A DNA stretch of 64,000 nucleotides, taken from the NCBI GenBank assembly GCA_963739385.1, contig CAVUAI010000033.1, positions 31,953 to 95,952 on the forward strand. The letters are read 5' to 3'. The first letter of the stretch is position 1. The number at the start of each line of letters is the position of its first letter. Below the pieces are notes generated by a model, which saw only the letters and a list, made by a program, of their open reading frames with translations, ran no database searches and was not told the DNA's origin. Of this stretch, positions 10,000-19,552 are shown in pieces. A program made the translations under genes and the position numbers. Source of the DNA: VAZQ01 sp963739385. Lineage in GTDB: Bacteria; Pseudomonadota; Alphaproteobacteria; Rhizobiales; Xanthobacteraceae.

Positions 10000-12096
10000 A
10001 TGTACTACGCGATCGTCTTCCTGCCGCTTCTCGGCGCGATCATCGCCGCGTTGATTACGCTCGCCGGAGCGCGGGCGCGCCATCCGGGCGGGCCGCCGGC
10101 CCACGGCATAGAGGATCACGCATCCGCCGCGGTCGACGAGAGCCATGCGCGCGCAGCCCCTTCCCCGCACGGCGCTCACGCGGTGCTCGATGCGTCGCAC
10201 AGCGAGCCGGAACCGCAGGAGCCGCCGGCCGCCGGCTCGCGTGCCGCCGAACTCGTGACCACGGTGTTCCTGTTCGCTGCGATGCTGCTGTCGTGGTTCG
10301 CGTTCGCCGACGTCGGATTTGGCCATCACGACGTCCGCGAGACGCTTTTTCCCTGGATCATCTCGGGTGATCTGAAGGTCGACTGGGCACTGCGCGTCGA
10401 CACGCTGACCGCTGTCATGCTCGTCGTCGTGACCACCATCTCGGCCTTCGTCCACCTCTATTCCGTCGGATACATGGCGGATGATCCCTATCGGCCGCGC
10501 TTCTTCTGCTATCTCTCCCTGTTTACCTTCGCCATGCTGATGCTGGTGACGTCGGACAATCTCGTGCAGCTGTTCTTCGGCTGGGAGGGCGTCGGGCTGA
10601 TGAGCTATCTTCTCATCGGCTTCTGGTATCACAAGCCGGAGGCGAACGCCGCCGCGATCAAGGCTTTCATCGTCAACCGCGTGGGCGATTTCGGCTTCTC
10701 ATTGGGCATTTTCGCCGTCTTCCTGATGACCGGCGCCCTCGACTTCGACACCGTGTTCGCGCAGGCGCCGTCGCTCACCGGCAAGACAATCCACTTTCTC
10801 TCCTGGAACGTGGACGCGCTCACGCTGATCTGCCTGCTGCTGTTCATGGGAGCCATGGGCAAATCTGCCCAGTTCCTGCTGCACACCTGGCTGCCGGACG
10901 CCATGGAAGGGCCGACGCCGGTGTCAGCCCTGATCCATGCCGCCACCATGGTGACGGCGGGCGTCTTCATGGTGGCAAGGCTTTCGCCGCTGTTCGAGCT
11001 CGCGCCGCATGCGCAGACTTTCGTCACCTTCATCGGCGCGACGACCGCCTTCTTCGCCGCCACCATCGGCCTGGTGCAGAACGACATCAAACGCATCATC
11101 GCCTATTCGACCTGTTCGCAGCTCGGTTACATGTTCGTCGCCATGGGGACGGGAGCCTATTCGGTCGGCATGTTTCATCTCTTCACCCACGCCTTCTTCA
11201 AGGCGCTGCTGTTCCTGGGGTCGGGATCGGTAATCCTGGCGATGCACCACGAGCAGGACATCCGCCGCATGGGCGGCCTCAAGGACAAGATCCCGTTCAC
11301 CTACTGGACCATGGTGATCGGCACCCTTGCGCTCACCGGGTTTCCGCTCACCGCCGGTTATTTCTCCAAGGATGCCATCATCGAGGCGGCCTATGTGAGC
11401 ACGAACCCGATGGCGATCTACGGGTACGGCACGACCGTTATCGCGGCAGCGCTGACCGCCTTCTATTCCTGGCGCCTCATCTTCCTGACCTTCCACGGCG
11501 CCCCGCACGACCACCATCACTATGACCAGGCGCGCGAGAGCCCCATGGTCATGCTTGTTCCGCTCGGCTTCCTTGCGGCCGGCTCGATCTTCGCGGGCTA
11601 CCCGTTCAAGGAGCTGTTCGTCGGGCATGAGGTGAGCGAGTTTTTCCGCGATTCACTCAAGTTCGGATCGAACAATCATATCCTCGAGGACATGCACCAC
11701 GTCCCCTACCTGGTATCGCTGGTCCCCACGGTGATGATGGCGATCGGGTTCGTCATCGCCTGGGAGTTCTATATCCGGCGGCCGGAACTGCCGGTGGAGC
11801 TCGCACGCCAGCAACGGCCGCTTTACGAGTTCCTGCTCAACAAGTGGTACTTCGACGAACTCTACGATTTCCTTTTCGTCCGACCGACCCTGTGGCTCGG
11901 CCGCGTGCTGTGGAAATACGGGGACGGTCGGCTGATTGACGGTTTCGGCCCCGACGGCATCTCCGCACGCGTTCTGGACGTCACGCGCGGCGTAGTACGG
12001 CTGCAGACCGGCTATCTCTACCACTACGCCTTTGCCATGCTGATCGGCGTCGCCGCGCTCATTACCTGGTTCATGTTCGGTGGACGGGCGGGCTGA
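10000..12096 (+). CDS. nuoL: NADH-quinone oxidoreductase subunit L, with His-rich insertion
   Basis: Distal proton-pumping, antiporter-like subunit of complex I. The 698-residue protein includes the signature HTWLPDAMEGPTPVSALIHA and ends with the C-terminal segment that forms the long lateral helix. Odd feature: between the first and second membrane helices (residues ~25-80) there is a hydrophilic stretch rich in His, Pro, Ala and Glu with seven histidines (28, 35, 40, 49, 57, 60, 67). In most NuoL proteins this loop is short. The frame is open and codon use resembles the rest of the gene, so it appears to be translated. Confidence 0.96.
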   Translation: MYYAIVFLPLLGAIIAALITLAGARARHPGGPPAHGIEDHASAAVDESHARAAPSPHGAHAVLDASHSEPEPQEPPAAGSRAAELVTTVFLFAAMLLSWFAFADVGFGHHDVRETLFPWIISGDLKVDWALRVDTLTAVMLVVVTTISAFVHLYSVGYMADDPYRPRFFCYLSLFTFAMLMLVTSDNLVQLFFGWEGVGLMSYLLIGFWYHKPEANAAAIKAFIVNRVGDFGFSLGIFAVFLMTGALDFDTVFAQAPSLTGKTIHFLSWNVDALTLICLLLFMGAMGKSAQFLLHTWLPDAMEGPTPVSALIHAATMVTAGVFMVARLSPLFELAPHAQTFVTFIGATTAFFAATIGLVQNDIKRIIAYSTCSQLGYMFVAMGTGAYSVGMFHLFTHAFFKALLFLGSGSVILAMHHEQDIRRMGGLKDKIPFTYWTMVIGTLALTGFPLTAGYFSKDAIIEAAYVSTNPMAIYGYGTTVIAAALTAFYSWRLIFLTFHGAPHDHHHYDQARESPMVMLVPLGFLAAGSIFAGYPFKELFVGHEVSEFFRDSLKFGSNNHILEDMHHVPYLVSLVPTVMMAIGFVIAWEFYIRRPELPVELARQQRPLYEFLLNKWYFDELYDFLFVRPTLWLGRVLWKYGDGRLIDGFGPDGISARVLDVTRGVVRLQTGYLYHYAFAMLIGVAALITWFMFGGRAG

Positions 12097-12099
12097 ACC

Positions 12100-13608
12100 A
12101 TGAGCTGGCCCATTCTGTCGGTAATGACTTTCCTGCCTCTCGTTGGGGCGTTGTTCATCATGATGATGCGCAGCGATGGCGAGGCGGAGAAGCGCAACGC
12201 CCGCTGGATCGCGCTGTGGACCACGCTGATCACCTTCGCGATCTCTCTCATCGTGCTCTACCGCTTCGACCCTTCTTCACCTGAATTCCAGTTCGTAGAG
12301 AAGCAACCGTGGCTCGCGGGCGCAATCAGCTACCACATGGGGGTGGACGGGATCTCTCTGCCATTCGTCATCCTGACCACCGCCCTGATGCCGGTCTGTA
12401 TCATCGCCAGCTGGCTGCCGATCCAGCAGCGCGTGAAGGAATACATGATCGCGTTCCTGGTGCTTGAAACGCTGATGGTCGGTACCTTCGCGGCGCTCGA
12501 CCTCGTGGTGTTCTACCTGTTCTTCGAGGGCGGCCTGATACCGATGTTCCTGATCATCGGAGTGTGGGGAGGACCGCGCCGCGTCTACGCCAGCTTCAAG
12601 TTCTTCCTCTACACGTTGCTGGGGTCGGTGCTGATGCTCCTCGCCATCATGGCGATGTACTGGGATGCCGGCACGACCGATATCCCTGCGCTGCTGCGTC
12701 ATGGCTTTCCGCACGGCCTGCAGACCTGGGCCTGGCTGGCGTTCTTCGCCTCGTTTGCGGTCAAGCTGCCGATGTGGCCGGTACACACGTGGCTGCCGGA
12801 CGCGCATGTGGAGGCCCCGACCGCGGGATCGGTGATCCTGGCGGCCATTCTGCTGAAAATGGGCGGCTACGGCTTTCTGCGCTTCTCGCTGCCGATGTTT
12901 CCGGAAGCATCCCACGATCTGGCGCCGCTCGTGTTCGCGCTCTCGGTCGTGGCGGTGATTTACACCTCGCTGGTGGCGTTGGTGCAGGAGGATATGAAGA
13001 AGCTCATCGCTTATTCATCGGTCGCCCATATGGGCTTCGTTACGATGGGCATTTTCGCGGCCACCGCACAGGGCGTTGCCGGCGGCATCTTCCAGATGAT
13101 CTCCCACGGCATCGTGTCGGCCGCCTTGTTTCTGTGCGTCGGCGTCGTCTATGACCGCATGCACACGCGTGAGATCGCGGCCTATGGCGGCCTCGTCAAC
13201 CGCATGCCGCTCTACGCCGCCGCCTTCATGGTGTTCACGCTGGCCAACGTCGCGCTGCCCGGGACGTCGGGCTTCATCGGCGAGTTCCTCGCGCTGCTGG
13301 GCACGTTCCGGGTGAACACCTGGGTCGCGACACTGGCGACTCTCGGCACCATCCTGTCAACCGCGTACGCCCTGTGGCTGTATCGCAAGGTCGTTTTCGG
13401 CGCGCTGACCAAGCCGAGCCTGGCGGCGATCAGGGATCTGGATTACCGCGAGGTCATCACGCTAGGTCCGCTCGTGATCCTGACCATCCTGTTCGGCATC
13501 TATCCCAAGCCCGTGCTCGACATGTCGGCGGCTTCGGTCGCGCAATTGCTGGAAAATTACGACCGCGCGGTGGGCGCCGCCAAGGCCGCCGCCCTGCTGA
13601 TGCATTGA
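12100..13608 (+). CDS. nuoM: NADH-quinone oxidoreductase subunit M
   Basis: Second antiporter-like proton-pumping subunit of complex I (502 residues, ~14 membrane helices). The motif WPVHTWLPDAHVEAPTAGSV and the lysine/glutamate residues within membrane helices are as expected. Starts 3 bases after nuoL. No irregularity was seen. Confidence 0.97.
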   Translation: MSWPILSVMTFLPLVGALFIMMMRSDGEAEKRNARWIALWTTLITFAISLIVLYRFDPSSPEFQFVEKQPWLAGAISYHMGVDGISLPFVILTTALMPVCIIASWLPIQQRVKEYMIAFLVLETLMVGTFAALDLVVFYLFFEGGLIPMFLIIGVWGGPRRVYASFKFFLYTLLGSVLMLLAIMAMYWDAGTTDIPALLRHGFPHGLQTWAWLAFFASFAVKLPMWPVHTWLPDAHVEAPTAGSVILAAILLKMGGYGFLRFSLPMFPEASHDLAPLVFALSVVAVIYTSLVALVQEDMKKLIAYSSVAHMGFVTMGIFAATAQGVAGGIFQMISHGIVSAALFLCVGVVYDRMHTREIAAYGGLVNRMPLYAAAFMVFTLANVALPGTSGFIGEFLALLGTFRVNTWVATLATLGTILSTAYALWLYRKVVFGALTKPSLAAIRDLDYREVITLGPLVILTILFGIYPKPVLDMSAASVAQLLENYDRAVGAAKAAALLMH

Positions 13609-13628
13609 TCCGAGGCCGAACCCCGCCA

Positions 13629-15080
13629 ATGATCGAAACCAATGAAGTCCCCGCGCTGCTGCCGGCCCTGCCGGAGATCGTGCTCGCGCTCGGCGCCATG
13701 CTATTGCTGATGGTCGGTGCGTTCCGCGGCGAACGGACGACCAAGATGATCGACGCCGCGGCGATCGCGCTGCTGGTCCTCGCCGGGCTGATCATCGTCT
13801 GGCTGCCGGCGGGCAAGCTCGTCACCTTCGGCGGAAGCTTCGTGGTCGACGGCTTCGCCCGCTTTCTCAAGCTGCTGGCGCTGACGGGCTCCGCCGCGGC
13901 CATCCTGATGTCGACCAACTATTTCGCCGCCGAGAAGCGGCAGAAGTTCGAGTACTCGATCCTGATCCTGCTGTCGGCCACCGGCATGATGATGCTGATC
14001 TCGGCCTCCGATCTGATCGCGCTCTATCTCGGACTCGAGCTGATGAGTCTTGCGCTCTACGTGGTCGCGGCCATCGATCGCGATTCCCTACGTTCGACCG
14101 AGGCCGGGCTCAAATATTTCGTCCTCGGCGCTTTGTCCTCCGGCATGCTGTTGTACGGAGCCTCCCTGGTCTACGGCTTTACCGGCACCGTGAGCTTTGC
14201 CGGCATTGCCAAGGCGGCGAGCGAGGGCGGCCCAAGCCACAGTAGCCTCGGCCTGATCTTCGGGCTGGTGTTCGTCTTCGCCGGCTTCTGCTTCAAGGTT
14301 TCGGCAGTGCCGTTTCATATGTGGACGCCCGACGTCTACGAGGGGGCGCCGACGCCGATCACTGCCTTCTTTGCGGCGGCGCCAAAGGTGGCCGCGATCG
14401 CCATGTTCGTGCGCACGAGCATCGTGGCGTTTCCCGGTATTCTCAGCCAATGGCAGCAGATCGTGGTTTTCGTGGCGATCGCCTCGATGGCGCTCGGTGC
14501 TTTCGCCGCCATCGGACAGCGCAACATCAAGCGCCTGATGGCTTACTCGTCCATCGGCCATATGGGGTTCGCCCTCGTCGGGCTCGCCGCCGGCACGCAG
14601 GAGGGCGTGCAAGGCGTGCTGGTCTACATGGCGATCTATGTCGCGATGACGCTCGGTACGTTCGCCTGCATTCTGTCGATGCGGCGCGACGGCCAAATGG
14701 TGGAGGAAATCGCCGATCTCGCCGGTCTTGCGCGCACCAAGCCGGCAATGGCGTTCTTCCTCGCGATGCTGCTGTTCTCGCTCGCCGGCATTCCGCCGCT
14801 TGCCGGATTCTTCGCCAAGTTCTACGTATTCCTGGCCGCAATCAAAGCCGGGTTGTTCGCGCTCGCCGTCATCGGCGTCGTGACCAGCGTCGTGGGGGCG
14901 TACTATTATCTCGCCATCGTGAAGATCATGTACTTCGATGAACCGGCCAAGCCATTCGAGCCGATGCCATCCGAGCTCAAGGCCGTCCTCGCGGTCACCG
15001 GCCTGTTCAACCTGTTGTTCTTCGTCTATCCCGGTCCGCTGGTCGATGCTGCCAACGCGGCGGCAAAGTCACTGTTCTGA
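13629..15080 (+). CDS. nuoN: NADH-quinone oxidoreductase subunit N
   Basis: Third antiporter-like subunit and last gene of the complex I operon (483 residues). FHMWTPDVYEGAPTPITAFF and the helix motif LGLELMSLALYV are characteristic. The in-frame region upstream of ATG 13629 overlaps nuoM and is not hydrophobic, so 13629 is the likely start. The next gene, birA, begins 15 bases downstream and may share the transcript. Confidence 0.97.
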   Translation: MIETNEVPALLPALPEIVLALGAMLLLMVGAFRGERTTKMIDAAAIALLVLAGLIIVWLPAGKLVTFGGSFVVDGFARFLKLLALTGSAAAILMSTNYFAAEKRQKFEYSILILLSATGMMMLISASDLIALYLGLELMSLALYVVAAIDRDSLRSTEAGLKYFVLGALSSGMLLYGASLVYGFTGTVSFAGIAKAASEGGPSHSSLGLIFGLVFVFAGFCFKVSAVPFHMWTPDVYEGAPTPITAFFAAAPKVAAIAMFVRTSIVAFPGILSQWQQIVVFVAIASMALGAFAAIGQRNIKRLMAYSSIGHMGFALVGLAAGTQEGVQGVLVYMAIYVAMTLGTFACILSMRRDGQMVEEIADLAGLARTKPAMAFFLAMLLFSLAGIPPLAGFFAKFYVFLAAIKAGLFALAVIGVVTSVVGAYYYLAIVKIMYFDEPAKPFEPMPSELKAVLAVTGLFNLLFFVYPGPLVDAANAAAKSLF

Positions 15081-15095
15081 GTGTAGCTATCCTGA

Positions 15096-15884
15096 ATGAC
15101 AACCGAGCCCCATGCGACCGCAGCGGGCGTGCGGGTCATTGCGCACGAGGTATTGGGCTCGACCAACGCCGAGGCCTTGAAGCTCGCGCGGGAAGGCGAG
15201 CGCGGCCCGTTCTGGGTGACGGCAGAACGTCAGACCGCCGGCCGCGGCCGGCGGGGCCGCACGTGGATATCGAACGCAGGCAATCTCTATGCGACGCTTC
15301 TCCTTCCGGACCCGGCGCCCGTGCGGCATTGGCCGCAGCTTTCATTCGTCGCGGCGCTGGCGGCGCATGATGCCATCGCGGATCTGGCCGCCCAGCTCAA
15401 GCCGAAACTGGCGATCAAATGGCCGAACGATCTCCTGCTCGGCGGCAGGAAGTTCGCAGGCATTTTGATCGAGGGCGACACTAGCAAAGTACCTGCGGTG
15501 GCTGTCGGCATCGGAATCAATTGTGCGAGCCACCCCGCGAACACCGATCATCCCGCGACCGACCTTGCCACGGTCGGTGTGGCGACCTCGCCCACGGCCG
15601 TGTTTCGGGCAATCGCGGCCCGAATGCCTGGGCGCCTGGGACAGTGGAACCGGGGGCAGGGGTTTGCGGCCATTCGGTCCGATTGGCTCGCGCGAGCCGC
15701 GGGTATCGGCCAGAAGGTGTGCGTACGTCTCGCGGATCACGATGTGTGGGGCCGATTTGAAGGGATCGATGAAGCTGGCGGCCTGCTATTGCGCTTGCCG
15801 GACGGGACTGTGAAGACGGTTGCGGCCGGCGATGTGGTCGCAGCGACAAGCGTCGTTTCCCAGCCTGACGAATTGACCGGATAG
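15096..15884 (+). CDS. birA: Biotin--[acetyl-CoA-carboxylase] ligase
   Basis: Joins biotin to the carrier protein of acetyl-CoA carboxylase through biotinyl-AMP. The 262-residue protein has the biotin/ATP-binding motif GRGRRGRTW near residue 50 and KWPNDLLL near residue 108, then the small C-terminal SH3-like domain. There is no N-terminal winged-helix domain, so it is a monofunctional enzyme and not a repressor like E. coli BirA. It lies 15 bases after nuoN and 3 before rnj. In many Hyphomicrobiales a type III pantothenate kinase gene (coaX) sits between birA and rnj; here it is absent. Confidence 0.95.
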   Translation: MTTEPHATAAGVRVIAHEVLGSTNAEALKLAREGERGPFWVTAERQTAGRGRRGRTWISNAGNLYATLLLPDPAPVRHWPQLSFVAALAAHDAIADLAAQLKPKLAIKWPNDLLLGGRKFAGILIEGDTSKVPAVAVGIGINCASHPANTDHPATDLATVGVATSPTAVFRAIAARMPGRLGQWNRGQGFAAIRSDWLARAAGIGQKVCVRLADHDVWGRFEGIDEAGGLLLRLPDGTVKTVAAGDVVAATSVVSQPDELTG

Positions 15885-15887
15885 GCG

Positions 15888-17558
15888 ATGGTGCGCCCCA
15901 CCGACGAACTGGTTTTTGCGCCCCTCGGCGGGGTCGGCGAGATCGGCATGAATCTCGCCATCTATGGTTTCGGCGACGAGCAGCGTCGTCAATGGATCGC
16001 GGTCGACCTCGGGGTCGCCTTCGCCGACGACGCACTGCCCGGCGTCGACCTCATCCTGCCGGACATTCGCTACCTGGCGGAAGAGCGGCGCAACCTGCTC
16101 GGGCTCGTTCTTACCCATGCCCATGAGGATCATTTTGGTGCGCTGATCGACCTGTGGCCGCGGCTGAAGCTTCCGGTCTATGCCACACCCTTTACCGCGG
16201 CGCTCTTGCAGGCCAAGCGGGAAAGCGAGCCGGGCGCCCCGGAGATTCCGGTGACCATCGTGCCGCTCGGCGGGCGGTTCACGCTCGGACCGTTCGATAT
16301 CGAGTTTGTTTCGATGGCGCATTCGATCCCGGAATCAAACGGCCTCATCATCCGCACGCCCGTCGGTGCGGTTCTTCACACCGGAGACTGGAAGATCGAT
16401 CCGACGCCGCTCATCGGCCCGCCGACTGACCAAGCGAAGTTGTGCGCGCTCGGAGAGGAGGGCTGCCTCGCGCTCATCGGAGATTCCACGAATGCGTACC
16501 GTGAGGGGCGGTCTCCTTCCGAAGCCGATGTCGCCAAGGCGCTCTTCGACCTCATCCGCACCGCGCCGGCGCGAGTGGCGGTGACGACTTTCGCTTCCAA
16601 TGTGGCGCGCCTGCGCGCCGTCGCGCAAGCAGCAGCGGCCTGTGAGCGCGAAGTCGTGGTGGTCGGTCGCGCCATGGAACGCATTGGGCAAGTTGCGCGT
16701 GAGACCGGCTATCTCGACGGCATCCAGGAGTTTCGGTCAGTCGATATTTACGGGCATTTGCCCCCAGACAAGGTGGTGGCGCTCTGCACGGGCAGCCAGG
16801 GCGAGCCGCGCGCGGCGCTGTCCCGGATCGCGCAGGACGATCATCCCGACGTCGCGCTCTCGCGAGGCGACCGCGTGATCTTTTCCTCCCGCGCCATTCC
16901 CGGCAACGAGAAGGCGGTGATGCGCGTGATCAACGGCTTGGTCGACCAGGGGGTCGAGGTCATTACCGACCGCACCCACCTCGTGCACGTCTCCGGCCAT
17001 CCCAGGGTGGAAGAGCTCAAAGACATGATCGGATGGGTGCGGCCTCAGATTCTGATCCCGGTCCATGGCGAAGCCCTCCATATGGCCGAGCATGCCGCGC
17101 TGGCGCGCCGCGCCGGTGTCGGGAAAGTGGTTCGCTGCCGCGACGGGGAGCTGGTGCGGCTTGCGCCGGGCACACCCGGGAAGGTCGACGAGGTGCCGGC
17201 GGGACGGCTCTACAAGGACGGCTCGCTGCTGGTGAGTGCCGAGGACCGCACCGTCGCCGACCGCCGTCGCCTGGGATTTGCCGGAGTGGTTTCGGTCGCG
17301 CTGGCGGTGACCGCGCGCGGCGAACTCATCGGCGACCCGGCGGTTACGCTGACCGGAGTCCCCGAGGACGACCGGTATGGGCAAAAGATGGAAGGTATTG
17401 CCTTTGACGCCGTGATCGAAGCATTCGAGTCGATACCGCGTGCTCGCCGGCGCGACCCCGAAGCGGTTGCCGAGTCGGTGCGGCGTGCGATACGCGCCGC
17501 GCTGAGCAACGCGTGGAACAAGAAACCAACATGCCATGTGCACGTGCTCGAGGTGTAG
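15888..17558 (+). CDS. rnj: Ribonuclease J
   Basis: Metallo-beta-lactamase/beta-CASP ribonuclease acting in rRNA maturation and mRNA decay in the cytoplasm. The 556-residue protein has the zinc motif HAHEDH (residues 77-82), a further histidine in FVSMAHSIPESNG, the HTGDWKID segment, and the beta-CASP motifs (GDSTNA, FASNVARL, CTGSQGEP). The C-terminal dimerisation domain is complete. ATG 15888 is 3 bases after the birA stop. Length is normal for alphaproteobacteria. Confidence 0.96.
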   Translation: MVRPTDELVFAPLGGVGEIGMNLAIYGFGDEQRRQWIAVDLGVAFADDALPGVDLILPDIRYLAEERRNLLGLVLTHAHEDHFGALIDLWPRLKLPVYATPFTAALLQAKRESEPGAPEIPVTIVPLGGRFTLGPFDIEFVSMAHSIPESNGLIIRTPVGAVLHTGDWKIDPTPLIGPPTDQAKLCALGEEGCLALIGDSTNAYREGRSPSEADVAKALFDLIRTAPARVAVTTFASNVARLRAVAQAAAACEREVVVVGRAMERIGQVARETGYLDGIQEFRSVDIYGHLPPDKVVALCTGSQGEPRAALSRIAQDDHPDVALSRGDRVIFSSRAIPGNEKAVMRVINGLVDQGVEVITDRTHLVHVSGHPRVEELKDMIGWVRPQILIPVHGEALHMAEHAALARRAGVGKVVRCRDGELVRLAPGTPGKVDEVPAGRLYKDGSLLVSAEDRTVADRRRLGFAGVVSVALAVTARGELIGDPAVTLTGVPEDDRYGQKMEGIAFDAVIEAFESIPRARRRDPEAVAESVRRAIRAALSNAWNKKPTCHVHVLEV

Positions 17559-17601
17559 TCTCGCGGCCCGCTACACAAGACGACAGCCAGGGAGGTTCGA
17601 G

Positions 17602-18591
17602 GTGATCAGAGCATCGCTCCGTGTCGCGGCGACAACATTGGTTTGGGTGGTGCTCAATTCGTCGTGTCCTGCGCTTGCTCAGGACTATCCGACGCGATTC
17701 ATAACCATCGTGGCGCCGTTCCAGGCCGGCGGGCCGTCCGACACGGTTGCACGTCTCATCGCCGGGCCCATGTCAAAGGCGCTCGGGCAGCAGGTTGTGG
17801 TGGAGAACGTGAGCGGCGCGGGCGGTACGATCGGGTCAGGCCGCGTAGCCAAGGCAGCGCCCGACGGTTACATGTTGGTGATCTCGGGCTCCGGCACCCA
17901 TGCCGCGGTGGAGCAGCTGTACGCCAATCCGCCCTATCGCGCGCTCGACTTCGAGTCTGTCGGGCTCGTCAACACGACACCGGTCGTGGTGGTGGGCAAG
18001 CGTCAGCTTCCGCCCAACACCCTGCAGGAACTCGTGGCTTATCTGCGCGCCAATGAAAAGACCGTGACCGAAGCGGACGCCGGCGTGGGCTCGGTGTCTC
18101 ACTTGGCCTGCTCGGTGTTGCATTCGCTCATCGGGATCAAGCCCACGGTCGTGTCGTATCGGGGCACGCCGCAGGCGACACAGGATCTGCTGGCCGGAAA
18201 CGTCGATTTCCTGTGCAACCAGATCGTCAACATCGTGGAGCATGTCAAAGTCGGTTCGCTCAAGGCCTACGCCGTCACGGGCGAGCGCCGCTCTCCCATG
18301 TTGCCGAACGTCCCAACCACGGCCGAAGCCGGACTGCCGGATTTCAAACTCACCGTCTGGTACGGCCTCTCCGCGCCCAAGGGTACCCCGGCGCCGATCG
18401 TCGCGAAGCTCAATCAGGCCCTGTCGACGGCCATGGATGACCCGACCGTTGTCGGGCGGTTTGCGGAGCTTGGATACGACGTCGTTGCCCCGCAGCAGCG
18501 TTCGCCGGCCGCTTTCGAAGGCTTCATGCGGCGGGAGGTCGATCTCTGGGCCACGGTGCTCGGGTCGATGAAGCCGGCAAATTCTCCATGA
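17602..18591 (+). CDS. Bug/TctC-family periplasmic solute-binding protein
   Basis: Binding protein of the tripartite-tricarboxylate-type (Bug) family, which usually captures a small carboxylate in the periplasm. The GTG at 17602 is chosen because GGAGG sits 6 bases upstream and it gives a clean signal peptide: IRASLR, then a hydrophobic stretch, ending near PALAQ/DYPT. The mature part opens with RFITIVAPFQAGGPSD, the family's first ligand loop, and has GTPQATQDLLAG and TTAEAGLPDF later. 329 residues. No TctA/TctB membrane genes are nearby, as is usual for Bug orphans. It overlaps the next gene by 4 bases. Confidence 0.9.
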   Translation: MIRASLRVAATTLVWVVLNSSCPALAQDYPTRFITIVAPFQAGGPSDTVARLIAGPMSKALGQQVVVENVSGAGGTIGSGRVAKAAPDGYMLVISGSGTHAAVEQLYANPPYRALDFESVGLVNTTPVVVVGKRQLPPNTLQELVAYLRANEKTVTEADAGVGSVSHLACSVLHSLIGIKPTVVSYRGTPQATQDLLAGNVDFLCNQIVNIVEHVKVGSLKAYAVTGERRSPMLPNVPTTAEAGLPDFKLTVWYGLSAPKGTPAPIVAKLNQALSTAMDDPTVVGRFAELGYDVVAPQQRSPAAFEGFMRREVDLWATVLGSMKPANSP

Positions 18592-19505
18592 CCTGGAGGC
18601 CGGAGCGCGACATCGAGATCGTTGCGGGCACGCCGCCCGGCGGCGGCCTCGATCGTTCTGCGCGCGCGCTCCTGAGATCGATCACCGCCAGTGGACTGGT
18701 GGATGTTGGCGTCCGGGTGGTCAACGTCGGAGGCGACGGCGGACGCAATGCCTGGCGCTACATGGAGCGCCATGCCGGCGACGGCCATGTCATCGGCATC
18801 AGCTCCCCTAACATGGCGGCCGACTACCTGACCGGCGCGACCAAATCCGATCCCGGCCGGTTTACGCCGCTCGCGATCCTCTATTCCGAGTATATCGCAT
18901 TCGTGGTTCGCAACAATTCCGCGATCCGCGACGGCACCGAGGTGATCCGCCGGTTCGCCCGGAACGCGGTGAGCGTTGCGCTCTCCACCTCTCTCGGCAA
19001 TTCCAATCATGTCGCGGCCGCCAAGATTATCCGCCATGCCGGTGGGGATGTCCGCGGCGCCCAGATCCGCGTGTTCGACACCGCGCCCGATGCGGTCGCC
19101 GATGTGGTCGCGGGCAACGCCGATGTCGGCGCCATTACGGCGGCGAGCGTCGTCAACGAACTCGAAGTCGGACAACTCTGCGCCATCGGCGTCTCGGCGC
19201 CGGCACGCTTGCCCGGGCCCTACCGGGCCACGCCGACCTGGAGCGAACACGGAGTAGATTGCGTCGTCGCGTCCTGGCGGGGAGCGAGCGGACCTCCGGC
19301 GCTTGCCGCCCCCCAGATCGCCTTCTGGCAGAGCACGCTCGCCGCTGCCACCCGCGCTGCCGAGTGGAAAGACGACCTTGAACGACATTTCTGGACCGCG
19401 ATGCATCTCGACGGAGCTGCGCTGCACGACTACCTCAACCACGAGCGCACCGACATGCGCGCCATTCTCGGCGAGCTTGGGCTGCTCTCGGCTGGCGTGG
19501 GGTGA
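18588..19505 (+). CDS. Bug/TctC-like protein lacking a signal peptide
   Basis: 305 residues, diverged but related to Bug proteins: the N-terminus DIEIVAGTPPGGGLDRSAR matches the first beta-strand and ligand loop, and AGNADVGAITAASV matches the central motif. Translation would start at ATG 18588, overlapping the preceding Bug gene (ATGA), and there is no hydrophobic leader; the start lies directly at what would be the mature N-terminus. It may therefore be cytoplasmic, exported with its partner, or the remnant of a fused or duplicated pair. Ligand unknown. It ends 47 bases before mce. Confidence 0.8.
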   Translation: MTWRPERDIEIVAGTPPGGGLDRSARALLRSITASGLVDVGVRVVNVGGDGGRNAWRYMERHAGDGHVIGISSPNMAADYLTGATKSDPGRFTPLAILYSEYIAFVVRNNSAIRDGTEVIRRFARNAVSVALSTSLGNSNHVAAAKIIRHAGGDVRGAQIRVFDTAPDAVADVVAGNADVGAITAASVVNELEVGQLCAIGVSAPARLPGPYRATPTWSEHGVDCVVASWRGASGPPALAAPQIAFWQSTLAAATRAAEWKDDLERHFWTAMHLDGAALHDYLNHERTDMRAILGELGLLSAGVG

Positions 19506-19552
19506 GCCGGCGGGATATGGATGGTGCCACCCGGGCCCGCAGGAGAGTACGC

